A stretch of 54,827 bases of DNA from an uncultured Desulfovibrio sp. (GCA_947038175.1 CAMQVJ010000005.1:1-54827), one strand, 5' to 3'; counted from the stretch's first letter, positions 35,321 to 45,364 are shown. Made by a program: numbers and translations. Notes: generated by a model not told the origin, from the sequence alone.

Positions 35321-36907
35321 ATGACTAAAATTATTGAAGTTCAAAATGTGAGCGTGCATTACACCCAAGAAAACATGGAAAGAGTATGCGCTGTAGATAG
35401 CGTTAATCTTTCCGTATGCACAAATGAACACATTGCTATTATTGGAGAAAACGGGTCTGGAAAATCCACTTTGCTTCGGGTTCTACGGGGAGAAATATAC
35501 CCTGACCAAGTAAATGGTGGGCAAGTAATTTGGCATGAAAATGGTATTGCAGAAACATCTCCCTTATCAGGAAGAAATATAAGCTCTCTCATTTCACCAA
35601 AAATACAGGATTATTATTCCACACAAGCGTGGAATGTCACCTGCCTTGAAATCATTCTTGCTGCAAAAACCAATGACTATATTCTCTACAAGTCGCCCCT
35701 AGAAGAAGAAATTCAGGAAGCGTATCGCATAGCAAAAGACCTCGGCACAGATCACCTTCTCTATGCAAAGATTGCAGATTTATCCCAAGGGCAACTGCGT
35801 ATTATATTAATCGCAAGAGCGCTTATGCGAAAAACACCTATCATACTTTTAGACGAAGCAACAAACGGCTTAGATACAAAATCCCAAACTCTTGTACTCG
35901 AACAATTAGAGAATCTTGCGCACAATAAAAACCTGCATTCACCTAGCATAATAATGACAACGCATAGAACGCCTCTACCCCTTTTCATTACAAAAGCCTA
36001 TGCAATGGCACACGGGCGCTTATCACCATTAGATATACAACGCACCGCACCGCAAACGACATTGCTCCAGCAAAAGAGACAAAGTACGACAGAAAATCAA
36101 TCCTCAAAAAAAATCGTGAGTGAATTTACAGGGGTATCTGCTCCGCTCTTAGCCTTTGAAAAGGGCATAGTTCATAGCAATAGACTGCTTCCAAACGAGG
36201 ACACTAAATTTAATGGTCTGTATATTTCCCTTAAAAAGGCAGATGTTTACATTAATCAGAAGAAAATTCTACATGAAATCAACTGGGAAATAGAGCCTTG
36301 TCAACAATGGGCGGTAAAGGGGAAAAATGGCTCAGGTAAATCAACGTTGCTTAAAGTTATTTTAGGCTTTTTACCTGTGGCTCTCGGTGGGCAAATAAAA
36401 CGAACTTTTTATACAGATACAAGCCCCCACGGGATTATCCTCTCTGAATTAGACGTGATAAAAAGACATATACGCATTGTATCTGATGCCTTGCAAACAC
36501 ATTACACCTATAATGATACCGTAGAGGATATTGTTTTTTCTGGGCTTGATGGCAATATAGGCATGTACCGAAAGGCAAGCAAGGAAGAAGACATTATTGT
36601 AGATGAATGCATAAATAAAATAAATCTTGGTCATTTACGCAAACGCCCACTGCGTAGCCTCTCTACAGGACAGGCACGAAAAACCCTTCTCGCAAGGGCA
36701 CTCGTTGGAAAACCGAGCCTGCTTCTCCTTGATGAACCCTTTTCAGGACTTGACCAAAAATCATGCAGTGAAATAATTGAAATTCTTGAAGAACAAATAC
36801 TCCAAGGTGTCCAAACCCTCTTGGTAAGCCATCACGACAGCGACTTCTTACCCTCCACAACACATTTCGCAAGCATTGAAAAGGGCAAGCTCACAATCAA
36901 TGAGTAA
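35321..36907 (+). CDS. Duplicated ABC ATPase (ModF/PhrA-like), no permease
   Basis: About 528 residues with two nucleotide-binding domains in one chain. NBD1: Walker A GENGSGKSTLLRVL, signature LSQGQ, Walker B IILLDEATNGLD. NBD2: GKNGSGKSTLLKVI, signature LSTGQ, Walker B LLLLDEPFSGLD, H-loop in LLVSHHDSD. A Q-rich linker of about 60 residues separates them. Such soluble tandem ATPases include ModF and the photorepair-type proteins; the cargo or target is unknown. The ATG at 35321 has GGGGTG five bases upstream and is preferred over the ATG at 35309. No membrane component is adjacent, so it may not be a transporter. Confidence 0.88.
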   Translation: MTKIIEVQNVSVHYTQENMERVCAVDSVNLSVCTNEHIAIIGENGSGKSTLLRVLRGEIYPDQVNGGQVIWHENGIAETSPLSGRNISSLISPKIQDYYSTQAWNVTCLEIILAAKTNDYILYKSPLEEEIQEAYRIAKDLGTDHLLYAKIADLSQGQLRIILIARALMRKTPIILLDEATNGLDTKSQTLVLEQLENLAHNKNLHSPSIIMTTHRTPLPLFITKAYAMAHGRLSPLDIQRTAPQTTLLQQKRQSTTENQSSKKIVSEFTGVSAPLLAFEKGIVHSNRLLPNEDTKFNGLYISLKKADVYINQKKILHEINWEIEPCQQWAVKGKNGSGKSTLLKVILGFLPVALGGQIKRTFYTDTSPHGIILSELDVIKRHIRIVSDALQTHYTYNDTVEDIVFSGLDGNIGMYRKASKEEDIIVDECINKINLGHLRKRPLRSLSTGQARKTLLARALVGKPSLLLLDEPFSGLDQKSCSEIIEILEEQILQGVQTLLVSHHDSDFLPSTTHFASIEKGKLTINE

Positions 36908-37045
36908 ATGAATCTGGGACTCCATAAAAAAAGAATAAAAGTTCATTGATTGCTTGCTTTTTTCTAGCAATATCACTATATTTACTAAAGTATATTTTAC
37001 TAATAAAATACGATGAAACTAACCATATAATGAATGGAGTCAAAG

Positions 37046-38149
37046 ATGTCTTTCCCAAGCCTTAAAATTGGAGATCTCACTGCGCCTGTTCCTGTCATAC
37101 AAGGTGGAATGGGAGTTGGAATTTCTCTGTCTGGCCTTGCTGCAGCGGTTGCTAATCAAGGTGGTATTGGCGTTATTGCTGGTGCCATGATTGGTATGCG
37201 TGAGCCTGATGTTATCAAAAACCCAATTGAAGCAAATATACGTGCATTACAAACAGAACTCAAGAACGCACGGGAACTAAGCCCGAATGGCATTCTTGGT
37301 GTCAATATCATGGTGGCTCTTACCACGTTCAAAGAAATGGTGAAAGCTTCTATCGAAAATCATGCTAATATTATCTTTTCTGGCGCAGGTCTTCCTTTAG
37401 AATTACCAAAAGTATTACTTGACGCTTGTGAAGCAAAAAAAGAAGAGTTCCGTACTAAGCTTGTTCCTATCATTTCCTCTGCACGTGCCGCAACTATTAT
37501 TGCAAAAAAATGGCGTACACGATTTGGCTATACTCCTGATGCATTTGTTGTTGAAGGACCAAAAGCCGGTGGACACTTAGGCTTCAAATATGAAGAATTG
37601 ACTAACCCTCAATTTTCTCTTGAAAACCTTGTGCCTCAAGTTGTTGATGCCGTCAAAGCCATTGAAGATGCATCAGGTAAAGCTATCCCTGTTATCGCAG
37701 GTGGTGGTATTTACACAGGTGAGGACATCGCTCGTATTCTTGACCTTGGGGCTTCTGCCGTTCAAATGGGAACTCGCTTTGTAGCAACCCATGAATGCGA
37801 CGCCGATATTCGCTTCAAAGAAGCCTTTGTTAATGCCACAGAAGAAGATATTACTATCATAAAAAGCCCTGTTGGCATGCCAGGTAGAGCGCTTATGAAT
37901 TCTTTCATTCAGGCCTCTCGTGAAGGAAAAAGAAAACCTGTAAAATGCGTATTCCACTGCGTAAGCACATGCGAACAAGAAAAAACACCGTATTGTATTG
38001 CCCATGCACTCATAGCTGCTATGAAGGGAAATATTGATAAAGGTTTTGCCTTTTGTGGATCAAATGTCGCAAAAGTGAATTCGATTATTTCTGTAAAAGA
38101 GCTTATGAGCTCTTTACAAGAAGAATACGATGCCTTCCGTGCCAAATAA
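37046..38149 (+). CDS. Nitronate monooxygenase-like FMN-dependent oxidoreductase (NPD/FabK family)
   Basis: A 367-residue TIM-barrel flavoprotein. Motifs: PVIQGGMGVGISLSGLAAAVANQGGIGVI at the start, IFSGAGLPLELP, FVVEGPKAGGHLGFKYEE containing the catalytic histidine of the 2-nitropropane dioxygenase family, and VIAGGGIYTGEDIARIL with LGASAVQMGTRFVAT that bind the FMN phosphate. The C-terminal CVFHCVSTCEQEKTPYC region is cysteine-rich, as in anaerobe members. Function may be nitronate oxidation or an enoyl reductase (FabK)-like reaction; the sequence does not decide. The ATG at 37046 has GGAG six bases upstream; one 12 bases earlier is less likely. Confidence 0.9.
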   Translation: MSFPSLKIGDLTAPVPVIQGGMGVGISLSGLAAAVANQGGIGVIAGAMIGMREPDVIKNPIEANIRALQTELKNARELSPNGILGVNIMVALTTFKEMVKASIENHANIIFSGAGLPLELPKVLLDACEAKKEEFRTKLVPIISSARAATIIAKKWRTRFGYTPDAFVVEGPKAGGHLGFKYEELTNPQFSLENLVPQVVDAVKAIEDASGKAIPVIAGGGIYTGEDIARILDLGASAVQMGTRFVATHECDADIRFKEAFVNATEEDITIIKSPVGMPGRALMNSFIQASREGKRKPVKCVFHCVSTCEQEKTPYCIAHALIAAMKGNIDKGFAFCGSNVAKVNSIISVKELMSSLQEEYDAFRAK

Positions 38150-38170
38150 AAAGATTTTGCCAAATAAAAA

Positions 38171-38230
38171 GTCTTACTAGATAAAAAATCTTACTAGATA
38201 GATACACACGTGTTTATCTATCTAGTAAGA
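38171..38230. repeat. Direct repeat plus perfect 16-bp inverted repeat after the flavoprotein gene
   Basis: TCTTACTAGATA occurs twice on the plus strand (38172 and 38189), and the second copy extends to TCTTACTAGATAGATA, whose exact complement TATCTATCTAGTAAGA follows at 38215-38230 across a 10-base loop. No T run follows, so termination is uncertain. The remainder of the 306-base gap (to 38455) is AT-rich, with the near-palindrome ATATTTAGT-A-ACTAAAATAT at 38312-38331. Confidence 0.7.
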
Positions 38231-38455
38231 CAAAAATTGCCATAATGCGTTTAAAAAAGATAAACATTTATTGATAGAATAAATGTTTACAATAAATAAA
38301 ACTAGCCCCTAATATTTAGTAACTAAAATATAGACAGAAACAGTATTTTTGCAAAAGCATGTAAATTCAGCACTTTTCAGCAATGCTTCTTAAATACATA
38401 CGCTTTCTTTCGACACCTTTCCCTGTCTACGAGAAACAAGAAGCAGGAACAATAT

Positions 38456-41416
38456 ATGAAAAGTTTTTCTTCATTATACAACGCAACACTACATAGTATT
38501 GCGAGCGCATTTTATACTGAGCGCAACATTGAAAAGACTCTTTCCTTTTTAGCAGATGATTTCCAATTCATCTCTACAGCAGAAAATAACAATTTCTACA
38601 ATAAGACCCAATTAGTAGACCTTCTTGAACAACACGTCTCTCACTTTAAACACCCTCTAGAAGTTGAATTCATTAAGCCAACACTGATTGAACTCAATGA
38701 AAGATCGGCGTTAATTTGTACCGCCATTACTATTGCAAATAATGATGGCACCGTGAAGGGAAACTGCACGTATTCTTTTCGTGTTGAAAAATGCCCTGTC
38801 ACACAGGCCGATATTTGCAAAATGACATCACTTCACCATACAGGGGAAGCTCTCAGCGCAATCTCTATCAGAAATCAAGAAATCCCCAGCGTTGATTCCA
38901 CCGTCTCTACTCATAAAGAAAATAAAAAAACAACACTAGACAAGCAGGCAAAAATCCCACTTGAGATTGCTCTTAACCTGTTTGATATCACCATATGGGA
39001 ATACGATTTAGCCGATGAAACCTTTCAATACATCGCGCAATCTAATGACCAATTATTATCGTTTCCGCAAAAAACTGCCATAAATGATGTACTTTCAAAA
39101 ATTGCAGTGAGTGATGTAGACAAACAAAAAATTATCACCTGCATGCAAAACGTTCAAAAAACAAAAACGGCAGACTCCGTAGATATTGCAAGCACGCGTA
39201 ACAATGAAGAGAAATGGATACGCATTAAAGCCTTGCCGATACTCAATAATTCTGAGCTTTGTATAAAAATTTTGGGAACGCTTTCTGACATCACCGCAGA
39301 AAGAGAAAGACAGCAGAAATTCAGCGAAGAAATCACTAATATAATGCAAGCCACAGAAAAAGGCGACGCTTTTTCTTGCTTTTTGTGCAACTTATCAGAA
39401 AACCAGATAACCAAAAACAATTCTCAGTATGATTATATTGAGAAAATAATGAAATCGCCTTCCTTTGATGATTTCATGATGACAATAGCATCCCATATTG
39501 CCGATACACAGCAAAGAACAGACTTCCTTAATACTTTTACAAGAGAACTCTTGCTCAAACATTTTTCAGAGGGCAAATCTGAATTTGACTTTGAATTGCT
39601 GTATGATATGGAAGAATATGGGCTACGCTGGTTAAACTGCCATATAAAAATGTATCAACACCCATTGACCAATGATATTTTCCTACATGGTGAATCACAC
39701 GACGTAACAGAGCAAATTATATTAAATGCCATTGCGAAAGGAATTCTTTCTCGAGAATATGACTTTTTATGTTGCATTGACATCAAAAATAATAATTATT
39801 TCACTATCAATAAAGATGCCACACATTCCCACTTTGCTGATGGACACGGTGTCAATTTTACTGAAGCCTTCACTCATTTTGCACGCCACGCCATTGTGAA
39901 TGACAATATTGATGATTTTCTAGGAAAGCATTCATTAGAGCAAATAAGAGTAGAGCTTGAGCAAAACCAGACATATAGCACTATTTTTTATAAGAAAAAA
40001 GCCGACAATACTATAGCAACTCAGAGGCTTGAATACACATACATTGATAGAAAGAACTCTCTTGCATTATGTACCCAAGCTGACATAACAGAACTTTTAC
40101 GTGAACAAGAATCAAAAAGCATTGCTCTCGCCACCGCTCTAAAAAGTGCAAACGAAGCAATGACAGCTAAAACAGACTTTCTTTCACGCATAAGTCATGA
40201 ACTTCGCACCCCTATTAATGTTATCATGGGCATGACAGATATTGCCGAAAATTCAGGTAATGATTTCCAGCTCATCAATAATAGCATAGAAAAAATCAGT
40301 ACTGCCTCAACCGAACTGTTGACTCTTGTTAACAGTATCCTTGATATCTCTGATTTGGACTCCGAAAGACTTATGCTCAAGAATGAATTTTTCAGCTTTG
40401 AGCAATTTGTACAGGGTATTACCGCTACAGGAAATGCAAAAGCAAAACAAAAAAATATCCAATTTATCTTATCTTGCGACGATAAAATATCCCCATACCT
40501 GTATGGAGACAAAGGCAAGATATGGCAAGTCATTGATTTAATATTAGATAACTCATCTAAATTCACCCCTACGAATGGTTCAATTACGCTCAAATTTACC
40601 CAAACAAGTATAACTGAAACAAGAATAGGTTTATGCATTTCTATAAAAGACACGGGTTGTGGCATCGATAAAGAATTTTTGCTTCGAGTCTTTGAACCTT
40701 TTACAAAGCAGCATACAGGCATCAATAGTCCCTACAGCGGTATTGGAGTAGGGCTTCCTATTTGTAAAAATATTATTCAGCTCATGGGTGGTACTATTAA
40801 GGCCTACTCTGAAAATAATATTGGATCTGAATTTGTTATAAATATTTGGCTTGACATTGCCCAAGAATCAGACTTTCAAGCGCAATTAAGTGAAGAAAAA
40901 AATAAAAAAGAATCCGCTCCTGTTAGCAAAAAACCAGCTGCCTCTTTAGAAGCCTTAAGAAACAAGGTCCAACAAGCAAAGACTATTCATACGTTGAGCT
41001 CAGAAAAGTCTACAGCAAATCCTGGTGTAAAAACAAGAATTCTCCTTGTTGAAGATCACCCTCTTAATATTGAAGTCGCTAAACTCATTCTTATAAAAAA
41101 TGGATTTACTGTCGAAGTTGCAGAAAACGGCAAAATTGCGGTGGACTTATATATAAAGAATCCCGATCATTATTATGATGCTATTCTTATGGATATACGC
41201 ATGCCTATCATGGATGGTATCGAAGCAACAGAAAAAATCAGAGCATCAGATAAGCAAACGGCGAAAACGATTCCAATTATTGCATTTACCGCCAATACTT
41301 TCAAAGATGACATACAAAACTACCTTGAAGTTGGTATGACGGCACATTTAGCAAAACCTATCAATGCCGCGTTACTTTGTAAAACAATACAAGACCTTAT
41401 ACAAATATTCGATTGA
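38456..41416 (+). CDS. Cytosolic hybrid sensor histidine kinase/response regulator with NTF2-like N-terminus
   Basis: A 986-residue sensory protein with no membrane helices. Domains: a 1-140 segment with an NTF2/SnoaL-like pattern (TLHSIASAFYTERNIEKTLSFLADDFQFIS); a PAS-like fold (about 168-285, ending LGTLSDITAERERQQ); a second PAS-like region (300-420) and a third (430-545). The DHp helix has the phosphoacceptor His581 in SRISHELRTPINVIMG, the HATPase has N699 (ILDNSSKF) and the GCGIDKE and GIGVGLP loops, and the receiver domain (860-986) has Asp913 in LMDIRMP with Lys967. Signal input is unknown; soluble, multi-PAS kinases often sense redox or small ligands. AGGA precedes the ATG. Confidence 0.9.
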   Translation: MKSFSSLYNATLHSIASAFYTERNIEKTLSFLADDFQFISTAENNNFYNKTQLVDLLEQHVSHFKHPLEVEFIKPTLIELNERSALICTAITIANNDGTVKGNCTYSFRVEKCPVTQADICKMTSLHHTGEALSAISIRNQEIPSVDSTVSTHKENKKTTLDKQAKIPLEIALNLFDITIWEYDLADETFQYIAQSNDQLLSFPQKTAINDVLSKIAVSDVDKQKIITCMQNVQKTKTADSVDIASTRNNEEKWIRIKALPILNNSELCIKILGTLSDITAERERQQKFSEEITNIMQATEKGDAFSCFLCNLSENQITKNNSQYDYIEKIMKSPSFDDFMMTIASHIADTQQRTDFLNTFTRELLLKHFSEGKSEFDFELLYDMEEYGLRWLNCHIKMYQHPLTNDIFLHGESHDVTEQIILNAIAKGILSREYDFLCCIDIKNNNYFTINKDATHSHFADGHGVNFTEAFTHFARHAIVNDNIDDFLGKHSLEQIRVELEQNQTYSTIFYKKKADNTIATQRLEYTYIDRKNSLALCTQADITELLREQESKSIALATALKSANEAMTAKTDFLSRISHELRTPINVIMGMTDIAENSGNDFQLINNSIEKISTASTELLTLVNSILDISDLDSERLMLKNEFFSFEQFVQGITATGNAKAKQKNIQFILSCDDKISPYLYGDKGKIWQVIDLILDNSSKFTPTNGSITLKFTQTSITETRIGLCISIKDTGCGIDKEFLLRVFEPFTKQHTGINSPYSGIGVGLPICKNIIQLMGGTIKAYSENNIGSEFVINIWLDIAQESDFQAQLSEEKNKKESAPVSKKPAASLEALRNKVQQAKTIHTLSSEKSTANPGVKTRILLVEDHPLNIEVAKLILIKNGFTVEVAENGKIAVDLYIKNPDHYYDAILMDIRMPIMDGIEATEKIRASDKQTAKTIPIIAFTANTFKDDIQNYLEVGMTAHLAKPINAALLCKTIQDLIQIFD

Positions 41417-41488
41417 TACAAAGAAGAAATGTTTATAACGATAAAATGTTTATAAAGGCGAAATGTCTATAAAAATTCGACACATATA

Positions 41489-41529
41489 AAAAATCCCTAT
41501 TCTTATAAAATTAAGAATAGGGATTTTCT
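41489..41529. terminator. Bidirectional terminator between the kinase and a secreted protein gene
   Basis: AAATCCCTATTCTTA and TAAGAATAGGGATTT arms enclose a short AT loop. A runs before and T runs after make it work on both strands, which fits the convergent genes. Confidence 0.85.
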
Positions 41530-41588
41530 CATTCAAAGAGCAATCAATGCCCTAAAAAATTGTCATCTGAAAGAAAAGCCATTCAACC

Positions 41589-41993
41589 TTAAAAATAGGA
41601 CTTCGCTTCAATGATAGGTGTTTTAACAACATAAACAGAACCGCCAGCACTCCTAAATAATTCAAGAAATTTTTCTGCAACACTAGCCACAGTATCTTTC
41701 GCTTGCTGATTATCTAGCATATCACATAAAATAATGATATTATTTTCACGCAACTGCCCTTTTTTAGGATGGGTCCAAACACCTTTGCTTTCAAACATGG
41801 TATACCCTTGGGTAAGTTCTTTGCTCACAGTTTTAAGGGCAAATTCAGAAAATTTCTGCATATCATAATTATTTCCAAAACCAAAAGTTATGCGTACATT
41901 CACATTGTAGTCAATAATTTTCTCGGCAGCATTACCTTGGAAGGGAGACAGTAATGCAGTCATCAGCAAAAGAAGAGTAATAATTTTTTTCAT
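41589..41993 (-). CDS. Secreted protein of unknown function
   Basis: A 134-residue protein with a clear signal peptide (KKIITLLLLMTALLSPFQGNA, cleavage near residue 22). The mature part is predicted alpha/beta (YNVNVRITFGFGNNYDMQKF, then NNIIILCDMLDNQQAKDTVASVAEKFLELF). It faintly resembles DUF3574-type secreted domains, but I would not assign a function. It lies downstream of the lipoprotein gene on the same strand, with 60 bases between. Confidence 0.75.
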   Translation of the reverse strand: MKKIITLLLLMTALLSPFQGNAAEKIIDYNVNVRITFGFGNNYDMQKFSEFALKTVSKELTQGYTMFESKGVWTHPKKGQLRENNIIILCDMLDNQQAKDTVASVAEKFLELFRSAGGSVYVVKTPIIEAKSYF

Positions 41994-42052
41994 ATGTCAT
42001 TAGTCCAATTTTAAAAGGTTTTCTATAAACAAATATCTATTTAAAAAAATGC

Positions 42053-42556
42053 CTATTCTACGGACGATTTAATAGGGATTTCTATAAATTCCCTCGTATC
42101 AACTATAGGAGCTTCTAATTTTAACACAGGTGTCGCAACAGTAGGAAGGCCAGCAATGCTATTATGTCCAACCAAGCGCCATCTATAAGCTGTGAAGAGT
42201 TTCGTTGGCATAATGGTAAAAGAAAACTCTCTTGGGACATCACTGTTCCATTCTGCTCGTGGGTCAATAGGGAAACTTTCCACAGGAACAAAAGGACAAG
42301 TTGAACAATTTTCGTCATATCCTTCAATTTCAAGAACCAATGCCTGAGTATTTTGCCTTGCACCATTAATAGTTCCCATAACTGTCAATGAACCCGCAGA
42401 GTTTTGGTAAACATAAACATCTTGGAAAGAATACAGTTGATCAACTTTTTGCGGCAATGGTGCGCCTTTTCTGCCACAGGCACCCATAATAGTCGAAAAA
42501 ATTATAAGAAGAACAAAACTCGCAACTATTTGTCTATTTTTAGCTAAAAAATTCAT
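42053..42556 (-). CDS. Lipoprotein with LptM/YifL-like N-terminus
   Basis: About 167 residues. The signal sequence (ASFVLLIIFSTIMGAC) ends in a lipobox MGAC, followed by CGRKGAPLPQKV, which matches the CGxKGPLxxP start of LptM (YifL), a lipoprotein that helps assemble the LptD lipopolysaccharide translocon. LptM is normally about 70 residues; this protein has an extra C-terminal domain, possibly beta-rich (VYVYQNSAGSLTVMGTINGAR), with a CSTC pair. The ATG overlaps the mutS stop (ATGA), with AAGGA before it, so it is translationally coupled to mutS. The LptM role is a tentative inference. Confidence 0.8.
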   Translation of the reverse strand: MNFLAKNRQIVASFVLLIIFSTIMGACGRKGAPLPQKVDQLYSFQDVYVYQNSAGSLTVMGTINGARQNTQALVLEIEGYDENCSTCPFVPVESFPIDPRAEWNSDVPREFSFTIMPTKLFTAYRWRLVGHNSIAGLPTVATPVLKLEAPIVDTREFIEIPIKSSVE

Positions 42557-45294
42557 ATATTTTCCTTTTTTAATAACACTTTCCATTCTGACAATAATCG
42601 TAAACTATCAAGCGGAGTTAAATTATTCGGGTCAATACTTCTTAACTCTTTGAGTATTGGATGTTCTGCAAGAATTTTTTGTTTATAAGATAAAAGGTCT
42701 TGAGCGCTTGCGCTCTCTCGATTTTCTTTTCTTTCAGTGCAAATACTTTCTTTCTTTGTCGTAGAAACTTGCATCGAATCAGCAAGGCCAGGTAGGAGAC
42801 TTTTCTCGATACGATGCCCCGCTTTTTCCTTGTTTTCTTCAAGCCCTTGCAAAATTTCTTTCGCCCTTTGCACCACAGGAGCAGGAACCCCCGCTAAACG
42901 AGCAACTTCAACCCCGTAACTTTTATCAGCAGGACCAGGAATAAGTCTTCGTAAGAAAACAATATCATTATTCCATTCTTTTATGGCAATGCTCATATTG
43001 CAAACACCACTCATCTTATCTTCTAAAACAGTAAGCTCATGATAATGTGTTGCAAATAAAGTTCGGATACCACCAGAGGCACGCTTCATGAGTTCTTCAA
43101 CCACAGCCCACGCTAAAGCCAAGCCATCAAAAGTACTTGTCCCTCGTCCAATCTCATCTAAAATAACGAGGCTGCGTTTCGTCGACTGGCGCAAAATTCG
43201 AGCTGTTTCCATCATTTCAACCATAAAGGTACTTTGCCCTTGGGTCAAATTATCAGAAGCGCCAACCCGTGAAAACACCCTATCCACTATGCCAATTCGT
43301 GCAAAACTCGCAGGAACAAAAGAGCCCATCTGAGCTAAAATACATATCAAAGCGCTTTGACGTAAAACAGTTGACTTACCTGCCATATTCGGGCCAGTAA
43401 TCAATAATAAACGCCTATCCGCATCAACAAGCAAATCATTAGGAATAAAATGAGCCTTACCAAGAACAGATTCAACAACAGGATGTCTACCTTCTTTGAT
43501 TTCAAGGCAATTTTCATCATCAAGCAAAGGCTTAACCCAGCCTTTCTGTAAAGCAGAAAACCCAAGAGATTGCCAACAATCTATTTGAGCCAAAAGCCCT
43601 GCCATAAATAATAAACGAGGTCTTTCTTCTGCTACTCTGTTTCTTAATTGTTGAAATAAAGAGTACTCAAGAGTATTTCTTTTTTCTGATGCGCTAAGGA
43701 TTTTTTCCTCAAGTTCTTTGAGTTCTGGCGTGATAAATCGCTCCGCATTAACTAAGCTTTGCCTGCGTTCAAAGTATTCAGGCACAGTTTGCTGCTGAGA
43801 ACGATTAAGTTCAAAGTAATAGCCAAACACACGATTAAAACCAATTTTGAGTTTTGGCAAATTTGATTTTTCTTGCTCATGCGCAAGTAAGTTAGCGAGT
43901 ATAGTTTCGCCATGTTCAACAATTTCAAGAATTTCGTCTAACTCTTTATCATAACCCGTTTTAAAAAGCATACCGTCCGTAATATGGATAGGTACAACAT
44001 CTAAAAGAGATTTCTCAAGTAATTCAGACAAATCAGATAAATTATCCCATTGGCAAAGCATATGCCCAAGTGCAGAAGGAGCGTTCTCTCCACGCAGTGC
44101 GCCATCAGTCAAGAGCTCATCATCGTCATTAGATTGCAAAATTTGCAGAATATGTGGTAAATGGGACAAACTATCACGTAAGGCTATAAAATCTCTGGGT
44201 AAAAATCGATTCACGCTAATGCGAGTCGAAAGCCGTTCAAGGTCATAAATTTTCGCAAGTTTCGCCCTAAGCGCCTGACATGTTTTATGCCTCAAATAAA
44301 AATGTTCCACAACTTCCTGATGCAATAAAATACGAGACTTTTCCTTCCAAGGGTAACGCAAACGCTCCTCAAGAAGTCGCCCTCCCATAGGAGTTAAACA
44401 CTCATCAAGTTCATGCCATAACGTGCCAAGCCCTTTACGCCCATCATAACGACGAAAAATTTCTAAATTGCGTTCCGTCACTTCATCAAGCACCATATGA
44501 GAACTCATATCTAAAGGCTGAAAAGCAGACAAATAAGACGGCATTCTTTTTTGATTTTGTTCTAAATACGCCAAAAGAGCACCACAAACACGAACAAGCG
44601 CACTCTTTTTCTCTAAACCAAGCGAATCAAGTTCCTGCACCTGCTGTGCCTTAAGCACCCTTTCCACACTTCTTTTTTCGTCAAAATGGCTTTGCACTCC
44701 AAGCTGAACCACCTGAATATTTCCATTCAAACGAACAAGCTCAGGCACACTCATATGAGAAGGAACCAACAATTCTTTGGGCTCAATTTTATAAAGCCAT
44801 TGCCAAATTTCATGCTCTTTTGTTGATTGAAAACCCGTCCACGCACCAGTGGAAGCATCAAGCCATGCAAGCGCACCTAAGCCATCTGCCCAATAAATAG
44901 CACCCAAATACGTATGCGCTTTTGCCTGCAAATTCGCATCATCTAAAGCCGTTCCTGCCGTTATAACACGAGTAACCTCACGCTTCACAAGCCCCTTAGC
45001 AGCCTTAGGATCTTCTACCTGATCGCATACAGCAACCTTGTAACCCTTTTCAACCATTTGGCTAAAATACGCTTCTGCCGCATGCCATGGAAGACCACAC
45101 ATAGGCACAGCATCATCTTTACTACGACTCGTCAAAGCAAGCTGTAATTCACGAGCCGTAATTTCTGCGTCTTCAAAAAAAAGCTCATAAAAATCACCCA
45201 TGCGATAAAAAAGAATAGCTTCAGGATATTGCTTTTTTATACCTAGATACTGTTCATACATTGGTGTCATTTTAAAAGTCGGAGATTGGCTCAT
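42553..45294 (-). CDS. mutS: DNA mismatch repair protein MutS
   Basis: Mismatch-recognition ATPase of about 913 residues. The N-terminal mismatch-binding domain has FYRMGDFYELFFEDA, whose Phe-x-Glu wedges into the mismatch, then the connector, lever and clamp domains. The ATPase domain has Walker A TGPNMAGKSTVLRQ (near 635), LTQGQSTFMVEM, the ABC-like signature, and ILDEIGRGTSTFDG, and FATHYHELT. A Lys/Glu-rich segment near 805-845 links to the C-terminal tail. The ATG at 45294 begins the usual N-terminus; a GTG 15 bases earlier is possible. MutS-dependent mutation control is relevant to the microsatellites noted in this window, which would be unstable if it failed. Confidence 0.98.
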   Translation of the reverse strand: MSQSPTFKMTPMYEQYLGIKKQYPEAILFYRMGDFYELFFEDAEITARELQLALTSRSKDDAVPMCGLPWHAAEAYFSQMVEKGYKVAVCDQVEDPKAAKGLVKREVTRVITAGTALDDANLQAKAHTYLGAIYWADGLGALAWLDASTGAWTGFQSTKEHEIWQWLYKIEPKELLVPSHMSVPELVRLNGNIQVVQLGVQSHFDEKRSVERVLKAQQVQELDSLGLEKKSALVRVCGALLAYLEQNQKRMPSYLSAFQPLDMSSHMVLDEVTERNLEIFRRYDGRKGLGTLWHELDECLTPMGGRLLEERLRYPWKEKSRILLHQEVVEHFYLRHKTCQALRAKLAKIYDLERLSTRISVNRFLPRDFIALRDSLSHLPHILQILQSNDDDELLTDGALRGENAPSALGHMLCQWDNLSDLSELLEKSLLDVVPIHITDGMLFKTGYDKELDEILEIVEHGETILANLLAHEQEKSNLPKLKIGFNRVFGYYFELNRSQQQTVPEYFERRQSLVNAERFITPELKELEEKILSASEKRNTLEYSLFQQLRNRVAEERPRLLFMAGLLAQIDCWQSLGFSALQKGWVKPLLDDENCLEIKEGRHPVVESVLGKAHFIPNDLLVDADRRLLLITGPNMAGKSTVLRQSALICILAQMGSFVPASFARIGIVDRVFSRVGASDNLTQGQSTFMVEMMETARILRQSTKRSLVILDEIGRGTSTFDGLALAWAVVEELMKRASGGIRTLFATHYHELTVLEDKMSGVCNMSIAIKEWNNDIVFLRRLIPGPADKSYGVEVARLAGVPAPVVQRAKEILQGLEENKEKAGHRIEKSLLPGLADSMQVSTTKKESICTERKENRESASAQDLLSYKQKILAEHPILKELRSIDPNNLTPLDSLRLLSEWKVLLKKENI

Positions 45295-45364
45295 ACAAAT
45301 TTCTTTCACATTAACTTTAAAGATTGAAGTCTACTAGCTATGCCAAATTTCTAAGCAAATTGCC

